NCBI GenBank assembly: GCA_016928305.1
Contig: JAFGKY010000165.1
Location: 1-64,000 of the forward strand
Length of the DNA stretch: 64,000 nt
Reading direction: 5' to 3'
DNA from: Bacteroidales bacterium
GTDB lineage: Bacteria; Bacteroidota; Bacteroidia; Bacteroidales; UBA10428
Both the position numbers and the translations under genes were made by a program. Under the pieces are notes generated by a model that made no database searches, had not been told where the DNA came from, and saw nothing but the letters and a program-made list of their open reading frames with translations. This document shows, in pieces, positions 50,948 to 61,600 of this stretch; position 1 is the stretch's first letter; every line of letters starts with the position of its first letter.

Positions 50948-52107
50948 ACAACAATGGCCCCATTGATCCTGCTTATGTACCTGAATTTGTCGCAGCCTTC
51001 TTTGCGCAGGCCGGATCATTTGACCAGGAAGAGGCATTACAGGACTGGCTTAACGCGAATCCATGCAACCGGCGGTTATTGGATGAATACATGGATATCT
51101 GGCAGGGCGTTTTAAAAGCAGAAGAAAAACATGACTACAACGAGCATGAGGCCTGGAATCGATTCCGTAATTCATATATAATTACAGATCAGGAAGACAG
51201 AAGGGACAGATTCTATTTAATTCATCCCGGAATATTACGTGGCATTGCCGCCGCAGCATTGACAGCCTTTATTATATTGCTTTCCGGATATTTGGCCGTT
51301 AAGCTATACAACCGGTTAAGATATCCATTAACCTATAGCGAATACAGCGTTCCATACGGATCTAAATCGCATATGACCTTGCCTGACGGCTCATCGGTTT
51401 GGCTTAATGCCGGCAGTAAAATCGTATACAGCAGTCAGTATGGGATCCGTAACCGAGACCTGAAACTGGAAGGCGAAGCACATTTTACCGTGTTAAAAGC
51501 AAAACAACCTTTCATGGTGCATACAAAGAACCTTACGGTAGCCGCTATCGGTACTGTTTTCAATATCAAAGCCTACCCCGAAGAAAAAACAATTGAAACC
51601 ACCGTTGAACAAGGAGTAGTGAAAATAACGAATAACATTGCCGGTAAATGGACTGCTCAACCAGTCCTCATAATGACCCGACAGAAAGCAACCTATACTC
51701 TCGCGGAGGAATATACCGAAAGAACAGGCAATGATTACAAAACCAACAGCAAAGCCTCCCATGACCATAAATCGGGAGAACCGGCAAGGAAGGAGGTGGG
51801 AAAAATAACCATCAGTAATAATATTATGTCCTCCATATATACTTCCTGGAAAGACGAAAAATGGATCATTGAACATGAGGAGCTTCAATCCCTTGCTATT
51901 AAACTCGAGCGACGATACAATATTAAGTTCATCTTTACCGATGAATCATTGAAGCATTACATTTTTAGCGGTATTCTTATGGATGAAACCCTGGAACAGG
52001 TGTTGGAAGCCATAAAACTCACGGCCCCCATAGGATTTAAAATTGAACACGATACGGTAATATTTTACGAAATGAACGCGCTGAAATCGCGACTTAAAGG
52101 AAATTAG
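50944..52107 (+). CDS. FecR-type anti-sigma factor, first copy
   Basis: A 387-residue transmembrane anti-sigma factor. A cytoplasmic sigma-binding region (residues 1-95, with NPCNRRLLDEYMDIWQGV), a membrane span (about 98-120), a FecR domain (about 135-245, YGSKSHMTLPDGSSVWLNAGSKIVYS, LEGEAHFTV, VAAIGTVFNIKAYPEEKTIETTVEQGVVKI) and a C-terminal DUF4974 STN-like domain (about 310-380, LQSLAIKLERRYNIKFIFTDESLKHYIFSGIL). In the Fec/Sus paradigm the periplasmic part senses the SusC STN domain. It overlaps the sigma gene by four bases and ends at a strong hairpin. Confidence 0.93.
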   Translation: MNNNGPIDPAYVPEFVAAFFAQAGSFDQEEALQDWLNANPCNRRLLDEYMDIWQGVLKAEEKHDYNEHEAWNRFRNSYIITDQEDRRDRFYLIHPGILRGIAAAALTAFIILLSGYLAVKLYNRLRYPLTYSEYSVPYGSKSHMTLPDGSSVWLNAGSKIVYSSQYGIRNRDLKLEGEAHFTVLKAKQPFMVHTKNLTVAAIGTVFNIKAYPEEKTIETTVEQGVVKITNNIAGKWTAQPVLIMTRQKATYTLAEEYTERTGNDYKTNSKASHDHKSGEPARKEVGKITISNNIMSSIYTSWKDEKWIIEHEELQSLAIKLERRYNIKFIFTDESLKHYIFSGILMDETLEQVLEAIKLTAPIGFKIEHDTVIFYEMNALKSRLKGN

Positions 52108-52162
52108 CCTCAACCGCTGCCCCTCTCCTGAAGGAGAGGGGCAGCGGTGAGGCTTTTTTTTC
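52108..52162 (+). terminator. Strong Rho-independent terminator between the two fecR genes
   Basis: CCGCTGCCCCTCTCC (52114-52128) pairs perfectly with GGAGAGGGGCAGCGG (52133-52147) around TGAA. The stem is extended by CCTCA/TGAGG with one bulged A, and nine T follow at 52154-52162. It starts at the base after the first fecR stop codon. Confidence 0.92.
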
Positions 52163-52229
52163 CGCACTTGTCACATTATTTTGTCCCTTTCCGGTCTTTG
52201 GATATAATTAGTCCATAAAAGATAAAAAG

Positions 52230-53363
52230 TTGAAGCATTCAGGTGAATATATCGTTGAGCTGGCTGTCAAGGATTTCAATTCAACCATCAGTGAACAGGA
52301 AATCAATGTATTGAAAGCAGCCTTTGATGAAGACCCCGCAAATCGCAGGCTCTTTGATGAATACAGGGATATCTGGCAGGCTTCTGCACAAACTGGCAAA
52401 GGCAATGCTTACAATGAAAAGGAAGCCTGGCCTAACCTGAAAAACAAAATAGGGATCTCAGAAGACTATTCAGATAATCAGGGTTCCGTTCGGATATCTC
52501 CCCTGTTTTGGCAAATTGCTGCTGCTGCGATGGTTCTGCTTATGCTTGGGATAGGTGGATTATTGATACTGAAAGAAAGAAAGAGCCATCAGGCAGGGCA
52601 GGTTCTAACCGAGTATTATGTTCCCCTGGGATCACGGTCAAAGGTTACGCTGCCGGACGGAACTACAGTATGGCTCAATGCGGGGAGTAAATTAAATTAT
52701 AAAGGAAATTTCAGCCGGAAGAACCGTGATGTATTTCTTGAAGGAGAAGGTTATTTTGATGTAACAAAGACTAAAATTCCCTTCAGCGTGAAAGTAACAG
52801 GCGCAACCGTTAAAGTATTGGGCACTGCTTTCAACGTTAAAGCCTATCCCGAAGAAAAAATAATCGAGACTACGGTTACGCGTGGTACTGTACAGGTGAT
52901 CGATAATCCGGAAAACACGGCTGAAGCTACACGGATTGTTTTATATGCTAACCAGAAAGTATCCATTATTAAAGGTGTTGTCCGGCCAGCAGTAAATACC
53001 GCTGTCACAGGACAGCAGAATCCGGACAGCTACCCGGTCAAAATCAGCAGGCAACCGACCGAACAATCTTACCAGGTTAACCGAAACATTGTACCGGAGA
53101 TCTATACTTCATGGAAGGATCAGCGCTGGATAATTGAAAGAGAGGAACTTCAGTCCCTTGCCGTTAAACTCGAACGACGGTACAATGTTAAATTCAGCTT
53201 TACCGATGAATCATTGAAACATTATGTATTCAGCGGCATTCTTAAGGATGAAACCCTGGAGCAGGTTTTGGAAGCCATTAAGCTTACCGCACCAATACAT
53301 TACACAATTAATCAGAAACAGGTTGTATTATCAGAGAATAAATTCTACAAACGAAAACCATGA
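52230..53363 (+). CDS. FecR-type anti-sigma factor, second tandem copy
   Basis: A 377-residue paralog of the preceding FecR with the same layout: cytoplasmic part (NRRLFDEYRDIWQAS), membrane span (about 93-112), FecR domain (YVPLGSRSKVTLPDGTTVWLNAGSKLNY, LEGEGYFDV, VKVLGTAFNVKAYPEEKIIETTVTRGTVQVID) and DUF4974 domain nearly the same as in copy one (WIIEREELQSLAVKLERRYNVKFSFTDESLKHYVFSGIL). No ATG is available between the in-frame TAG at 52209 and the first domain; the start is taken as TTG at 52230. It follows a terminator, so it needs its own promoter or readthrough. susC follows after 118 bp. Confidence 0.9.
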   Translation: MKHSGEYIVELAVKDFNSTISEQEINVLKAAFDEDPANRRLFDEYRDIWQASAQTGKGNAYNEKEAWPNLKNKIGISEDYSDNQGSVRISPLFWQIAAAAMVLLMLGIGGLLILKERKSHQAGQVLTEYYVPLGSRSKVTLPDGTTVWLNAGSKLNYKGNFSRKNRDVFLEGEGYFDVTKTKIPFSVKVTGATVKVLGTAFNVKAYPEEKIIETTVTRGTVQVIDNPENTAEATRIVLYANQKVSIIKGVVRPAVNTAVTGQQNPDSYPVKISRQPTEQSYQVNRNIVPEIYTSWKDQRWIIEREELQSLAVKLERRYNVKFSFTDESLKHYVFSGILKDETLEQVLEAIKLTAPIHYTINQKQVVLSENKFYKRKP

Positions 53364-53481
53364 AAAACCTATGCCTATGGGAACGTAACCGATAACGAAA
53401 AAAACTGCAGAATGCTGCGAACACTCCGCAGTTTATCCTTAGCAAATTTCAATGTGAAACCTCTAAAAACACTACAAATTT

Positions 53482-56400
53482 ATGAAAAAAGGAATAACCC
53501 TGAGTCTTTTTTCAAACAAAAGGACATTAACTAAACTCTTAATGATCATGAAACTAACGCTGTTCTTAATGATTTTCGGAGTTTTTCAGTTGCAGGCAAC
53601 ACTCTATTCGCAAGATGGTTTATTTACCTTAAACATGGAAAATACCTCGATGCGGAGTATCTTCAAAGAGATTGAAAGACAAAGTGAATTGCGGTTCTTT
53701 TATAACGATTTGCTGACCAATGTCGACAAAAACGTCACGGTCGTTGCCGAGAACCTTAAAATTGACCAGTTGCTGAACAGGCTCCTGGAAGGTTCCGATC
53801 TTACCTATAAGATCATGGAGAATAACCTGGTGTTGATATCTCCAAAAGCCCTGCTGCAGCAGAAAAAGGTAACCGGCAAGGTATTATCTGGATTGACCGG
53901 GGAGGCATTACCGGGTGTTAATGTGATGATTAAAGGCACCAACATCGGAACCGTGACGGATATAGAGGGTAAATTCTCTATCATCATTACTTCGGACGAT
54001 GCGGTACTGGTTTTTTCATTTGTCGGGTATAATACAGAAGAAGTGGTGGTTGGTACACAGACCGATATTGCCATCAACCTCATTGAGAGTATTGAAGCCC
54101 TGGATGAAATCGTTGTCATCGGATACGGTACACAACGTAAAGGTGATGTGACAGCTGCTGTGGTCTCGGTCAAATCCGATGAATTCATTGAAGGTGCTGT
54201 AAAAGATGCCGGCCAGCTCATACAGGGCAAAGTCGCCGGATTATCCATAACCAATCCTTCGGGAAACCCGCTTGATGGTGTTCAAATCATGTTGCGCGGA
54301 AACAGCACCCTGAATGCAAGCACAGAACCCCTGGTGATTGTTGACGGTGTCCCCGGGAACCTCGACCTTGTGGCTCCCCAGGATATCGAATCCATTGACG
54401 TACTAAAAGACGGTTCCGCTGCTGCAATATATGGCACACGTGGAACCAACGGTGTCATTTTCCTGACCACTAAAAAGGGGAGAAAAAACCAGGCATTGAC
54501 AGCTGAATACAATGCTTATGGAAGTATTCAGTCTATTTACAGAAAAGCGGATTTCTATGATGCCGGTGATTACAGGCGACTTATTGCAGCCGGAGATACT
54601 TCGCTTGAAGACCTTGGATACAGCACAGACTGGCTGGGTGAAATAACCCGAATCCCAATAAGTCATATGCATAACCTTAGCGTCAGCGGAGGAACAGAGA
54701 ACACAAATTATATCGGAACGGTCAACTACACCAATACACAGGGTATTTTTCTCCACTCGGAGATTGAAAAGATAACGGCCAGGCTTGATGTAACGCACTC
54801 AATGTTTAAAAATAAATTATCCGTAAACGTTGGGTTACTGACCAGAATATCGGGTTATAATGACATAGATGCAAACGGTGCTTACCGTCAGGCATTGATC
54901 CATAATCCAACCGAACCGGTTAAAAATCCTGACGGAACCTGGTTTGAACGACCCGGTAAATTCCAGTACGAAAATCCGGTGGCCTTACTGGAAGAAGCGG
55001 AAGGAGATACAAAGGCAAGAGAAAACCGGATCTATGGCAACATAACCCTGGCACCCATCACCGGACTGAAGCTGAAAGCATTGGGATCGTATAATCACTG
55101 GAATTCGACTTCGGGATATTTTCAATCGCTTAATCACATATCTAATGTCCGTGATATGCAAAGCGGGTATGTTTCAAGAGATGCTTCCTTAACCGAAGAC
55201 AAACTGCTGGAACTGACAGCTGAGTATACCCGATCGTTTGGCCAACACAGAGTTTCAGCACTTGTCGGTTACAGCTACCAGGACTATTCTTATGAGTATT
55301 TTGGTATGAACAACAAGTTTTTTCCAACGGATGCCTTTGGTTATAACCGGATAGTACTGGGTAGTGGACTGGAAGAAGGCGTAGCCAATATGTGGAGCGG
55401 TAAAAACATGTCAAAGCTTATTGGATTTTTTGGACGCATCAATTACAACTATGGTGAAAAGTACCTGTTTCAGGCAAGTATACGACAGGAAGGCTCATCG
55501 AAGTTCGGTGAAAATTACCAGTGGGGATCTTTTCCTGCTGTTCAGGCCGGATGGCGTATCAGCAAGGAATCCTTTATGCAGGGAGTGGATGTTATTAACG
55601 ATCTGAAAATAAGGATTGGCTACGGTGTAACCGGTATTGAACCAACTGAGCCTTATCAGTCGCTGACCCTGTTGAATTACAGTGACCGTATCCTCATCAA
55701 CGGCGAATGGCAGAGAACCATTGAACCTTACAGTAATCCGAATCCTGACCTGCGTTGGGAAAAGAAGAAAGAAACCAATATCGGCATTGATTTTGCCCTG
55801 CTCAACGAAAGAATTAGCGGAACAATTGATCTTTATAAAAGGAAAACCGAAGATTTGTTATGGGATTATACAGTCCCCAAACCTCCATATATATACGGCT
55901 CAATCTTTGCTAACGTAGGGGTAATGGAAAATAAAGGTATAGAGGTATTAGTCAATTTTGTACCGGTAAAAAAGACGAATTTTATCTGGAACACTTCTGT
56001 CAATTTCTCTGCCAACGATAACAAACTGGTGACCTTGAGCAACGATTTATTTAAGATGGAGAGCGGCTATATCGATGCAGGGTATACCGGTGATCCGATT
56101 CAACAGTCGACACACCGTATTTTCATCGGAGAATCCATCGGCGATTTCTGGGGATATAAAGAGGTAGGTGTGGATAATAACGGAGAATGGCTGATCGAAA
56201 CCCCTCCGGATTCTCTTGGCAATGTTGATACCATTCCCTACCTGAGTGCTACCGATGCTGATAAACAGGTGCTGGGTAACGGTCTTCCGAAATTTTATCT
56301 CGGATGGAACCACACATTCCGTTATAAGGGATTTGACCTGGGCATCGTAATGCGGGGAGCTTTCGGTTTTCAGATTCTCAATTTTCAGCGTATGTTTTAT

Positions 56401-56769
56401 GAAAATCCGACCATTACATACAATATGCTGGAAGGCGCACACGATCCGATATACGGGGGAGATACCTTACTGGCAAGCACACAGGCATATGTGAGCTATT
56501 ACATTGAGGACGGGGATTACTGGAAAATTGACAATGTGACATTGGGTTATACATTTAACTTCAAGCGGAACAAAATAATAAAAAGTCTCCGGATATATGC
56601 TTCAGGTCTCAACTTGTACACTTTTACCAAATATAAAGGCATCGATCCTGAAATAAGCAGAACAGCTGAAACCAGCGATCCGGCTACCGGATGGGATCCG
56701 GGTAATGACAACAGGGATAAATATCCTACGACGCGGACATTTAGCCTTGGTTTAAGTGCTAAGTTCTAA
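53482..56769 (+). CDS. SusC/RagA TonB-linked transporter with N-terminal STN signalling domain
   Basis: A 1095-residue outer-membrane transporter. After a signal region (to about residue 43) comes an STN domain (about 48-110, FTLNMENTSMRSIFKEIERQSELRFFYNDLL, IDQLLNRLLEGSDLTY), a carboxypeptidase-regulatory-like domain (VTGKVLSGLTGEALPGVNVMIKGT), the segment ALDEIVVIGYGTQRKGDVTAAVVSV, a plug (IMLRGNSTLNASTEPLVIVDGVPG, DGSAAAIYGTRGTNGVI) and a barrel ending in SLGLSAKF. STN is the module through which such transporters signal to FecR and the ECF sigma factor encoded upstream. susD follows after 18 bp. Confidence 0.96.
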   Translation: MKKGITLSLFSNKRTLTKLLMIMKLTLFLMIFGVFQLQATLYSQDGLFTLNMENTSMRSIFKEIERQSELRFFYNDLLTNVDKNVTVVAENLKIDQLLNRLLEGSDLTYKIMENNLVLISPKALLQQKKVTGKVLSGLTGEALPGVNVMIKGTNIGTVTDIEGKFSIIITSDDAVLVFSFVGYNTEEVVVGTQTDIAINLIESIEALDEIVVIGYGTQRKGDVTAAVVSVKSDEFIEGAVKDAGQLIQGKVAGLSITNPSGNPLDGVQIMLRGNSTLNASTEPLVIVDGVPGNLDLVAPQDIESIDVLKDGSAAAIYGTRGTNGVIFLTTKKGRKNQALTAEYNAYGSIQSIYRKADFYDAGDYRRLIAAGDTSLEDLGYSTDWLGEITRIPISHMHNLSVSGGTENTNYIGTVNYTNTQGIFLHSEIEKITARLDVTHSMFKNKLSVNVGLLTRISGYNDIDANGAYRQALIHNPTEPVKNPDGTWFERPGKFQYENPVALLEEAEGDTKARENRIYGNITLAPITGLKLKALGSYNHWNSTSGYFQSLNHISNVRDMQSGYVSRDASLTEDKLLELTAEYTRSFGQHRVSALVGYSYQDYSYEYFGMNNKFFPTDAFGYNRIVLGSGLEEGVANMWSGKNMSKLIGFFGRINYNYGEKYLFQASIRQEGSSKFGENYQWGSFPAVQAGWRISKESFMQGVDVINDLKIRIGYGVTGIEPTEPYQSLTLLNYSDRILINGEWQRTIEPYSNPNPDLRWEKKKETNIGIDFALLNERISGTIDLYKRKTEDLLWDYTVPKPPYIYGSIFANVGVMENKGIEVLVNFVPVKKTNFIWNTSVNFSANDNKLVTLSNDLFKMESGYIDAGYTGDPIQQSTHRIFIGESIGDFWGYKEVGVDNNGEWLIETPPDSLGNVDTIPYLSATDADKQVLGNGLPKFYLGWNHTFRYKGFDLGIVMRGAFGFQILNFQRMFYENPTITYNMLEGAHDPIYGGDTLLASTQAYVSYYIEDGDYWKIDNVTLGYTFNFKRNKIIKSLRIYASGLNLYTFTKYKGIDPEISRTAETSDPATGWDPGNDNRDKYPTTRTFSLGLSAKF

Positions 56770-56787
56770 TCCATTAAAACTACTCAT

Positions 56788-58461
56788 ATGAACAAACATA
56801 TTATTAAATACACGTTAGCAGCAGCATTGGGTTTGCTGCTGGTGATATCGGCCTGTACAAACCTGGATGAGGAAGTCTATGACCGTATTATTGCTGAAGA
56901 ATTCACACCTACGGAAAGTGATGCTTTCGCCATGATCGGGCCTGCCTATACGGAACTTAGAACATTATTATTTGGATGGCACGGATATTTTGACTGCCAG
57001 GAAGAGTGTTCCGATATCATTGCCACCCCACGACGCCCCAACGGATGGGACGACGGTGGCGTTTACAAGGCCATGCACCTGCATATATGGAACAGCGAGC
57101 AAAGCCATACTGCCAGGTTATGGAACAGTTGTTATGCAGCTATTCCGCTGATTAACCAGAGCCTGTTCCAGATCGATGAAGGTTCATTGCCCCTGGGTGA
57201 TAACAAGGAAAGTATTGAGGCGGAATTGAGGACCCTCCGGGCTTTTTATTATTACCTCCTGTGTGAGAACTTTGGCAACGTACCCATTACCACACAATTT
57301 GATGTTCCAAAGGATTATCTGCCTGATCAACATACACGGAAAGAAGTCTATGATTTTATCATCAATGAGATAAACAGTAACATTGACAAGTTGAGTGACG
57401 AAGTTTCAACCCTTTATTACGGGCGTATGAACAAATGGGTGGCTCATATGATCCTCGCAAAAGTCTATCTTAATGCTGAAATCTATACTTCAGTCGTAAA
57501 CCAGGATCTGTCCATAACTCCGGGAACACCTGAATGGGACAAATGTATTGAGCAATGCGATCTGATCATTAATGGCGGAAAATATGCCCTCGAGGCGAAT
57601 TTCAGGGATGTCTTTAAAACTGAAAATGAAAATTCCACTGAAATTATCTTTTCCATACCGTTTGATAATGCCGTTGACTGGGAGTACGGTTGGTTTCACC
57701 TGCCCTGGAAAACACTTCATCCGGCAAACCAGGCAACGTATAACATGGAGCTTCCACCCTGGGGTGGCAGCTGTGCCATACCGCAATTTATCGACACCTA
57801 TGATCCAAATGATAACCGTTTGAAAGACACCTGGATCATGGGACAGCAATATTCATCTTCAGGCGATACACTATATTGTACGATGAAAAATGAATACTCT
57901 TCTAAACCACTGGAATTTACCAATTTTCTTTATGCTATCTCAAGCAGGCTTACAGAAGAATGGGAAGGCTACCGGATCGGCAAATATGAAATTGCCATAG
58001 GCACCCGTTGGATGGCCATAAAAAATGATTTCCCATTTTTCCGGTATGCCGATGTGCTGATGATGAAAGCCGAATGTCTGATGCGTAAGGGATTGCCTGA
58101 TGAAGCAGCGGCACTTGTAACGCAGGTGAGGACGAGGAGTTTTGATAATCCGGCCGATGCCACCGTTACAGGTAACCAATTGCTGGAAGGAAGCAAGTAT
58201 AATTATGGACTTGTAAAGAAGGGAATACTCTCCGAACCCGAAGGTGGCGGAGCAGACATTCAATACGGCAGGTTCCTCGATGAACTTGGCTGGGAATTTG
58301 CAGCAGAATCACGCCGGCGTTCTGATCTCATACGTTTTGGAGTGTTCACTACCAAAAACTGGTTATCACACGAGCCTAACGGGGATTTCCGGATCATATT
58401 CCCGATACCCCAGAATCAGCTTGATGTCAACAGCAAACTTGTTCAGAATCCGGGATATTGA
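56788..58461 (+). CDS. SusD/RagB glycan-binding outer membrane lipoprotein
   Basis: A 557-residue surface lipoprotein with lipobox ISAC (Cys near residue 23). It is the lid partner of the upstream SusC: LFGWHGYFDCQEECSDIIATPRRPNGWDDGGV and LRTLRAFYYYLLCENFGNVPI in the N-terminal half, FFRYADVLMMKAECLMRKGLPDEAAALVTQVR in the TPR-like half and the usual C-terminal IPQNQLDVNSKLVQNPGY. This is the classical SusD type, unlike the shorter SusD_2 protein in the first locus. The target may be a mucin- or host-type glycan by context. Confidence 0.95.
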   Translation: MNKHIIKYTLAAALGLLLVISACTNLDEEVYDRIIAEEFTPTESDAFAMIGPAYTELRTLLFGWHGYFDCQEECSDIIATPRRPNGWDDGGVYKAMHLHIWNSEQSHTARLWNSCYAAIPLINQSLFQIDEGSLPLGDNKESIEAELRTLRAFYYYLLCENFGNVPITTQFDVPKDYLPDQHTRKEVYDFIINEINSNIDKLSDEVSTLYYGRMNKWVAHMILAKVYLNAEIYTSVVNQDLSITPGTPEWDKCIEQCDLIINGGKYALEANFRDVFKTENENSTEIIFSIPFDNAVDWEYGWFHLPWKTLHPANQATYNMELPPWGGSCAIPQFIDTYDPNDNRLKDTWIMGQQYSSSGDTLYCTMKNEYSSKPLEFTNFLYAISSRLTEEWEGYRIGKYEIAIGTRWMAIKNDFPFFRYADVLMMKAECLMRKGLPDEAAALVTQVRTRSFDNPADATVTGNQLLEGSKYNYGLVKKGILSEPEGGGADIQYGRFLDELGWEFAAESRRRSDLIRFGVFTTKNWLSHEPNGDFRIIFPIPQNQLDVNSKLVQNPGY

Positions 58462-58646
58462 ATGATGACTTTTTCTCATAGTGCATTTTGCTGATCAGTA
58501 TGTGCAATTCATCAGAAATCTCTCAACTGGCAGCAAAAAGAATCAAGGGAGGATAATGTCCTGACCGGCCAAAGTCCTCCCCTGATCTGAATTAGGAGAT
58601 TTGCTATAACAAGCACCGAAGTATTAAGAAATAATTCATATCATCG

Positions 58647-61600
58647 ATGAAGGGTATTGTGTTGAAAGAACTTTTTTGCGTGGCATTAATATCTTTTTTA
58701 GCTCCCGGAAGCATCAGATTCCTGAACGGACAGGAAAATATTGCCCTGGTAGCTAACAGTCTGCTGACATCACACGTTTCACCCTGGGAAAACCTGTACG
58801 CCATCAATGACGGATTTGAGCCCTCGGGATCAATGGATCACAGTCACGATGCATACGGAAACTGGCAAGCCGGTGTATCGAATCAATGGAACTGGGTTCA
58901 GTATAATTTCGATCAGTATTATCAGATTGATCAATCGAATGTTTACTGGTGGACCGACCAGGCAGACAGTACCTCTGTGGTTGGTGTTCAAATGCCTTAC
59001 GATTGTTATCTCGAATACTGGGATCCAATAAACAGTAACTGGATGGAAGTAAAGAATCCGGTGGGATATGGTGTAAAACGAGATCAATACAACATAACCA
59101 CATTTGATCCGGTGCTGACCAACAAAATAAGGCTTCATTTTGTAAGTGTTTCCGCCCAGGGAATTATTGAATGGCAGGTAATGGGAACATTGGGCGAACA
59201 GATCCCGGTTCATTCCACGGCAACAATAGATCCGGTGCTTGCTAAAGACACCATACATACCGTAACACTGACTGCCAAAGACGTGAATGATGTTCCAAAA
59301 GAAGGATATGTCTTCCGTGCAAATATCTTGACAACCGATCGGCTTTCCATTACCAACGAAACCTATGTAATAAACGGACTTTCAATAACTGCGGACACAT
59401 CAGATCTTCTGCTCTCTCCCACCAGTGCCGATGGGATGGTCAGTTTTGTCATTACAACACCTGCAGTGATCGACCCTACCGACGGAATCCAAATTGACAT
59501 AAAATTTAACAACGGCCTTACAACCCTTGCATCCTGGTCACTTTATGAACCCGGTCTGGTTTCACCACTACTATCTGCCGATACCATCGACAACGATGTC
59601 GATCATACACTTGAGATTGGTTTTATGGATGATATGGATTGGCGAAATGCAGTAGATGAAGTAATCGTAAATGATTTATCGTTAGTCATTTCAACCGACT
59701 ATGAAATTGAAGCCGGCAGAATCATTCTAAAGCCTTCAGGTGGAAATGCGGCTATTACAACAGCCGGTTCAAAAAGGATTGTTGTTACTGCACCCGGATA
59801 TGAAAATACCGAAGTTAAACAGACTATATTGGCCGGACAAGTCAATACCGAGTCATCGGGTTTTCTGAAGACTTATAAGCTATACAAAGGCAGTACTACC
59901 ACCATTACACTAATGGCCAGGGATTTATATGGTAATGCCATCAGTGGTTATCAATTTAAGTGGGATGCCGAAGTGTTTGACACAACTGCAACAACTGCAG
60001 AAACATACATTATCAATTCAATAACTGTTAACAGCAACCTTTCGGATCAGTTATTGACCGCAACCGGTAGTGACGGCACCACAAGCTTTCAAATTGTAAT
60101 TCCTTCACAGGTTGATCTGAATGATGGAGTTGCAATACAAATGCAACTGGAAGACGGTATTACCAATATTGATTCGCAAATACAGTATTATTCCTGTCCG
60201 GGTGAAAAGCAGGTATATATTGCCAATGACCTGAAGAACCATGATGAATGGAGCTGGGATAAAACGGCTCAGTCCGACAATTTTGTCTTGTTCTGGGGTG
60301 ATCTTACGGGAAGTGATCCGTTGCATCCGGCTAACGGGAACAGTGGTATTGCCTTTGATCCTTCGAAAATACTGTCAAAGCTGGAAGGTTGCCTTGCCTT
60401 TTATGTTGACTCATTGAACTTCATCACCAACAAAGACGAAGGAAATATGGCACATTACAAGTTCATCATCGTGATGTGCAATACCTGGGCTGATGGCGGC
60501 TATGACGGATATGCAACCGGCGGATCCTGGGACGGTGTGATCGGTGCCATGTGGATCCATCCCAGTGCAACGGGAGGAAGCGGATTCGTGCTGGCCCATG
60601 AATTTGCCCACATGTGCCAGGCAATGATACCGATACAATATCCAGGTCATGGATTAAAAAACAAGCCGGGATACGAAAATGTGGGGATGTTCTGGGAATC
60701 CCATGCCAATTTTATGGCACTCACAGCTACCGGGGAAATTTCTTCGGTACAGCCTTCCCGCTGGGTGAATACCGCCATGTTGCATTACAGTTCTACCCGG
60801 CATTATTACCAGGCAATTTACCTGCCGCAATACATCGTAGATGTCTTTGGAATGGAGGAACTGAACCTGATCTGGAGAAATGCCGAAGAGGGCGATCATC
60901 CCCTGGAATCATTTAGAAACAACAGGGGGTATACCCAGGAGCAATTGAATGATGAAATCGGTCACTATGCAATGAGAAATGTTACCTGGGATTATTCCAT
61001 CGGCGAAATGATCCGTGGATATTTCAGAAACCAGATTGACCCGATATATGTCTGCCGGGAATTCACGATCATGGATACCATTCCCGGCAAACCCGGCTAT
61101 TATATTGTTCCGAAATACCTGGCTCCCCGTGACTATGGGTATAATATCATTCCCCTGTATCCGAAAGAGGGAGCCAATACCATTACCGTAACTTTTTCGG
61201 GCTATGATAATGAACCTGCAGGTGGTGCTGGATGGAGATACGGGTTTGTAGCTGTCGATGCTTCAGGCAGTTCGCGTTACAGTGAACTTTATGCAGAACA
61301 GCAGTCGGAAGTGAACTTTGCCTTGGATGCCGGAGATGAAAGAGTATTTTTCATTGTAACCGGAGCACCCAAAACGCATCATAATTACCGGGCATGGGAG
61401 CCGGGGGATCCCAAGATATACAGGTACCCGTATAATATTCAGGTCGAAGGAGCCTTGCCTGCCGGGTATTTACCCGGATACAACAGTCAAAAAGACCAGT
61501 ATCCCGGTGCACCCCATTCCAACGGAGGAGGTTGGGTAGCATCAACAGCTACGGTGGAAGCCTCAGTATATGTAGGTCCTAATGCCCAGGTACTGGGTCA

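Noticed and set aside
50303-58461. The ECF/FecR/SusCD set as a novel system in itself
   Set aside because: It is a standard Bacteroidota regulatory and uptake arrangement; only the second FecR and the terminator are unusual.
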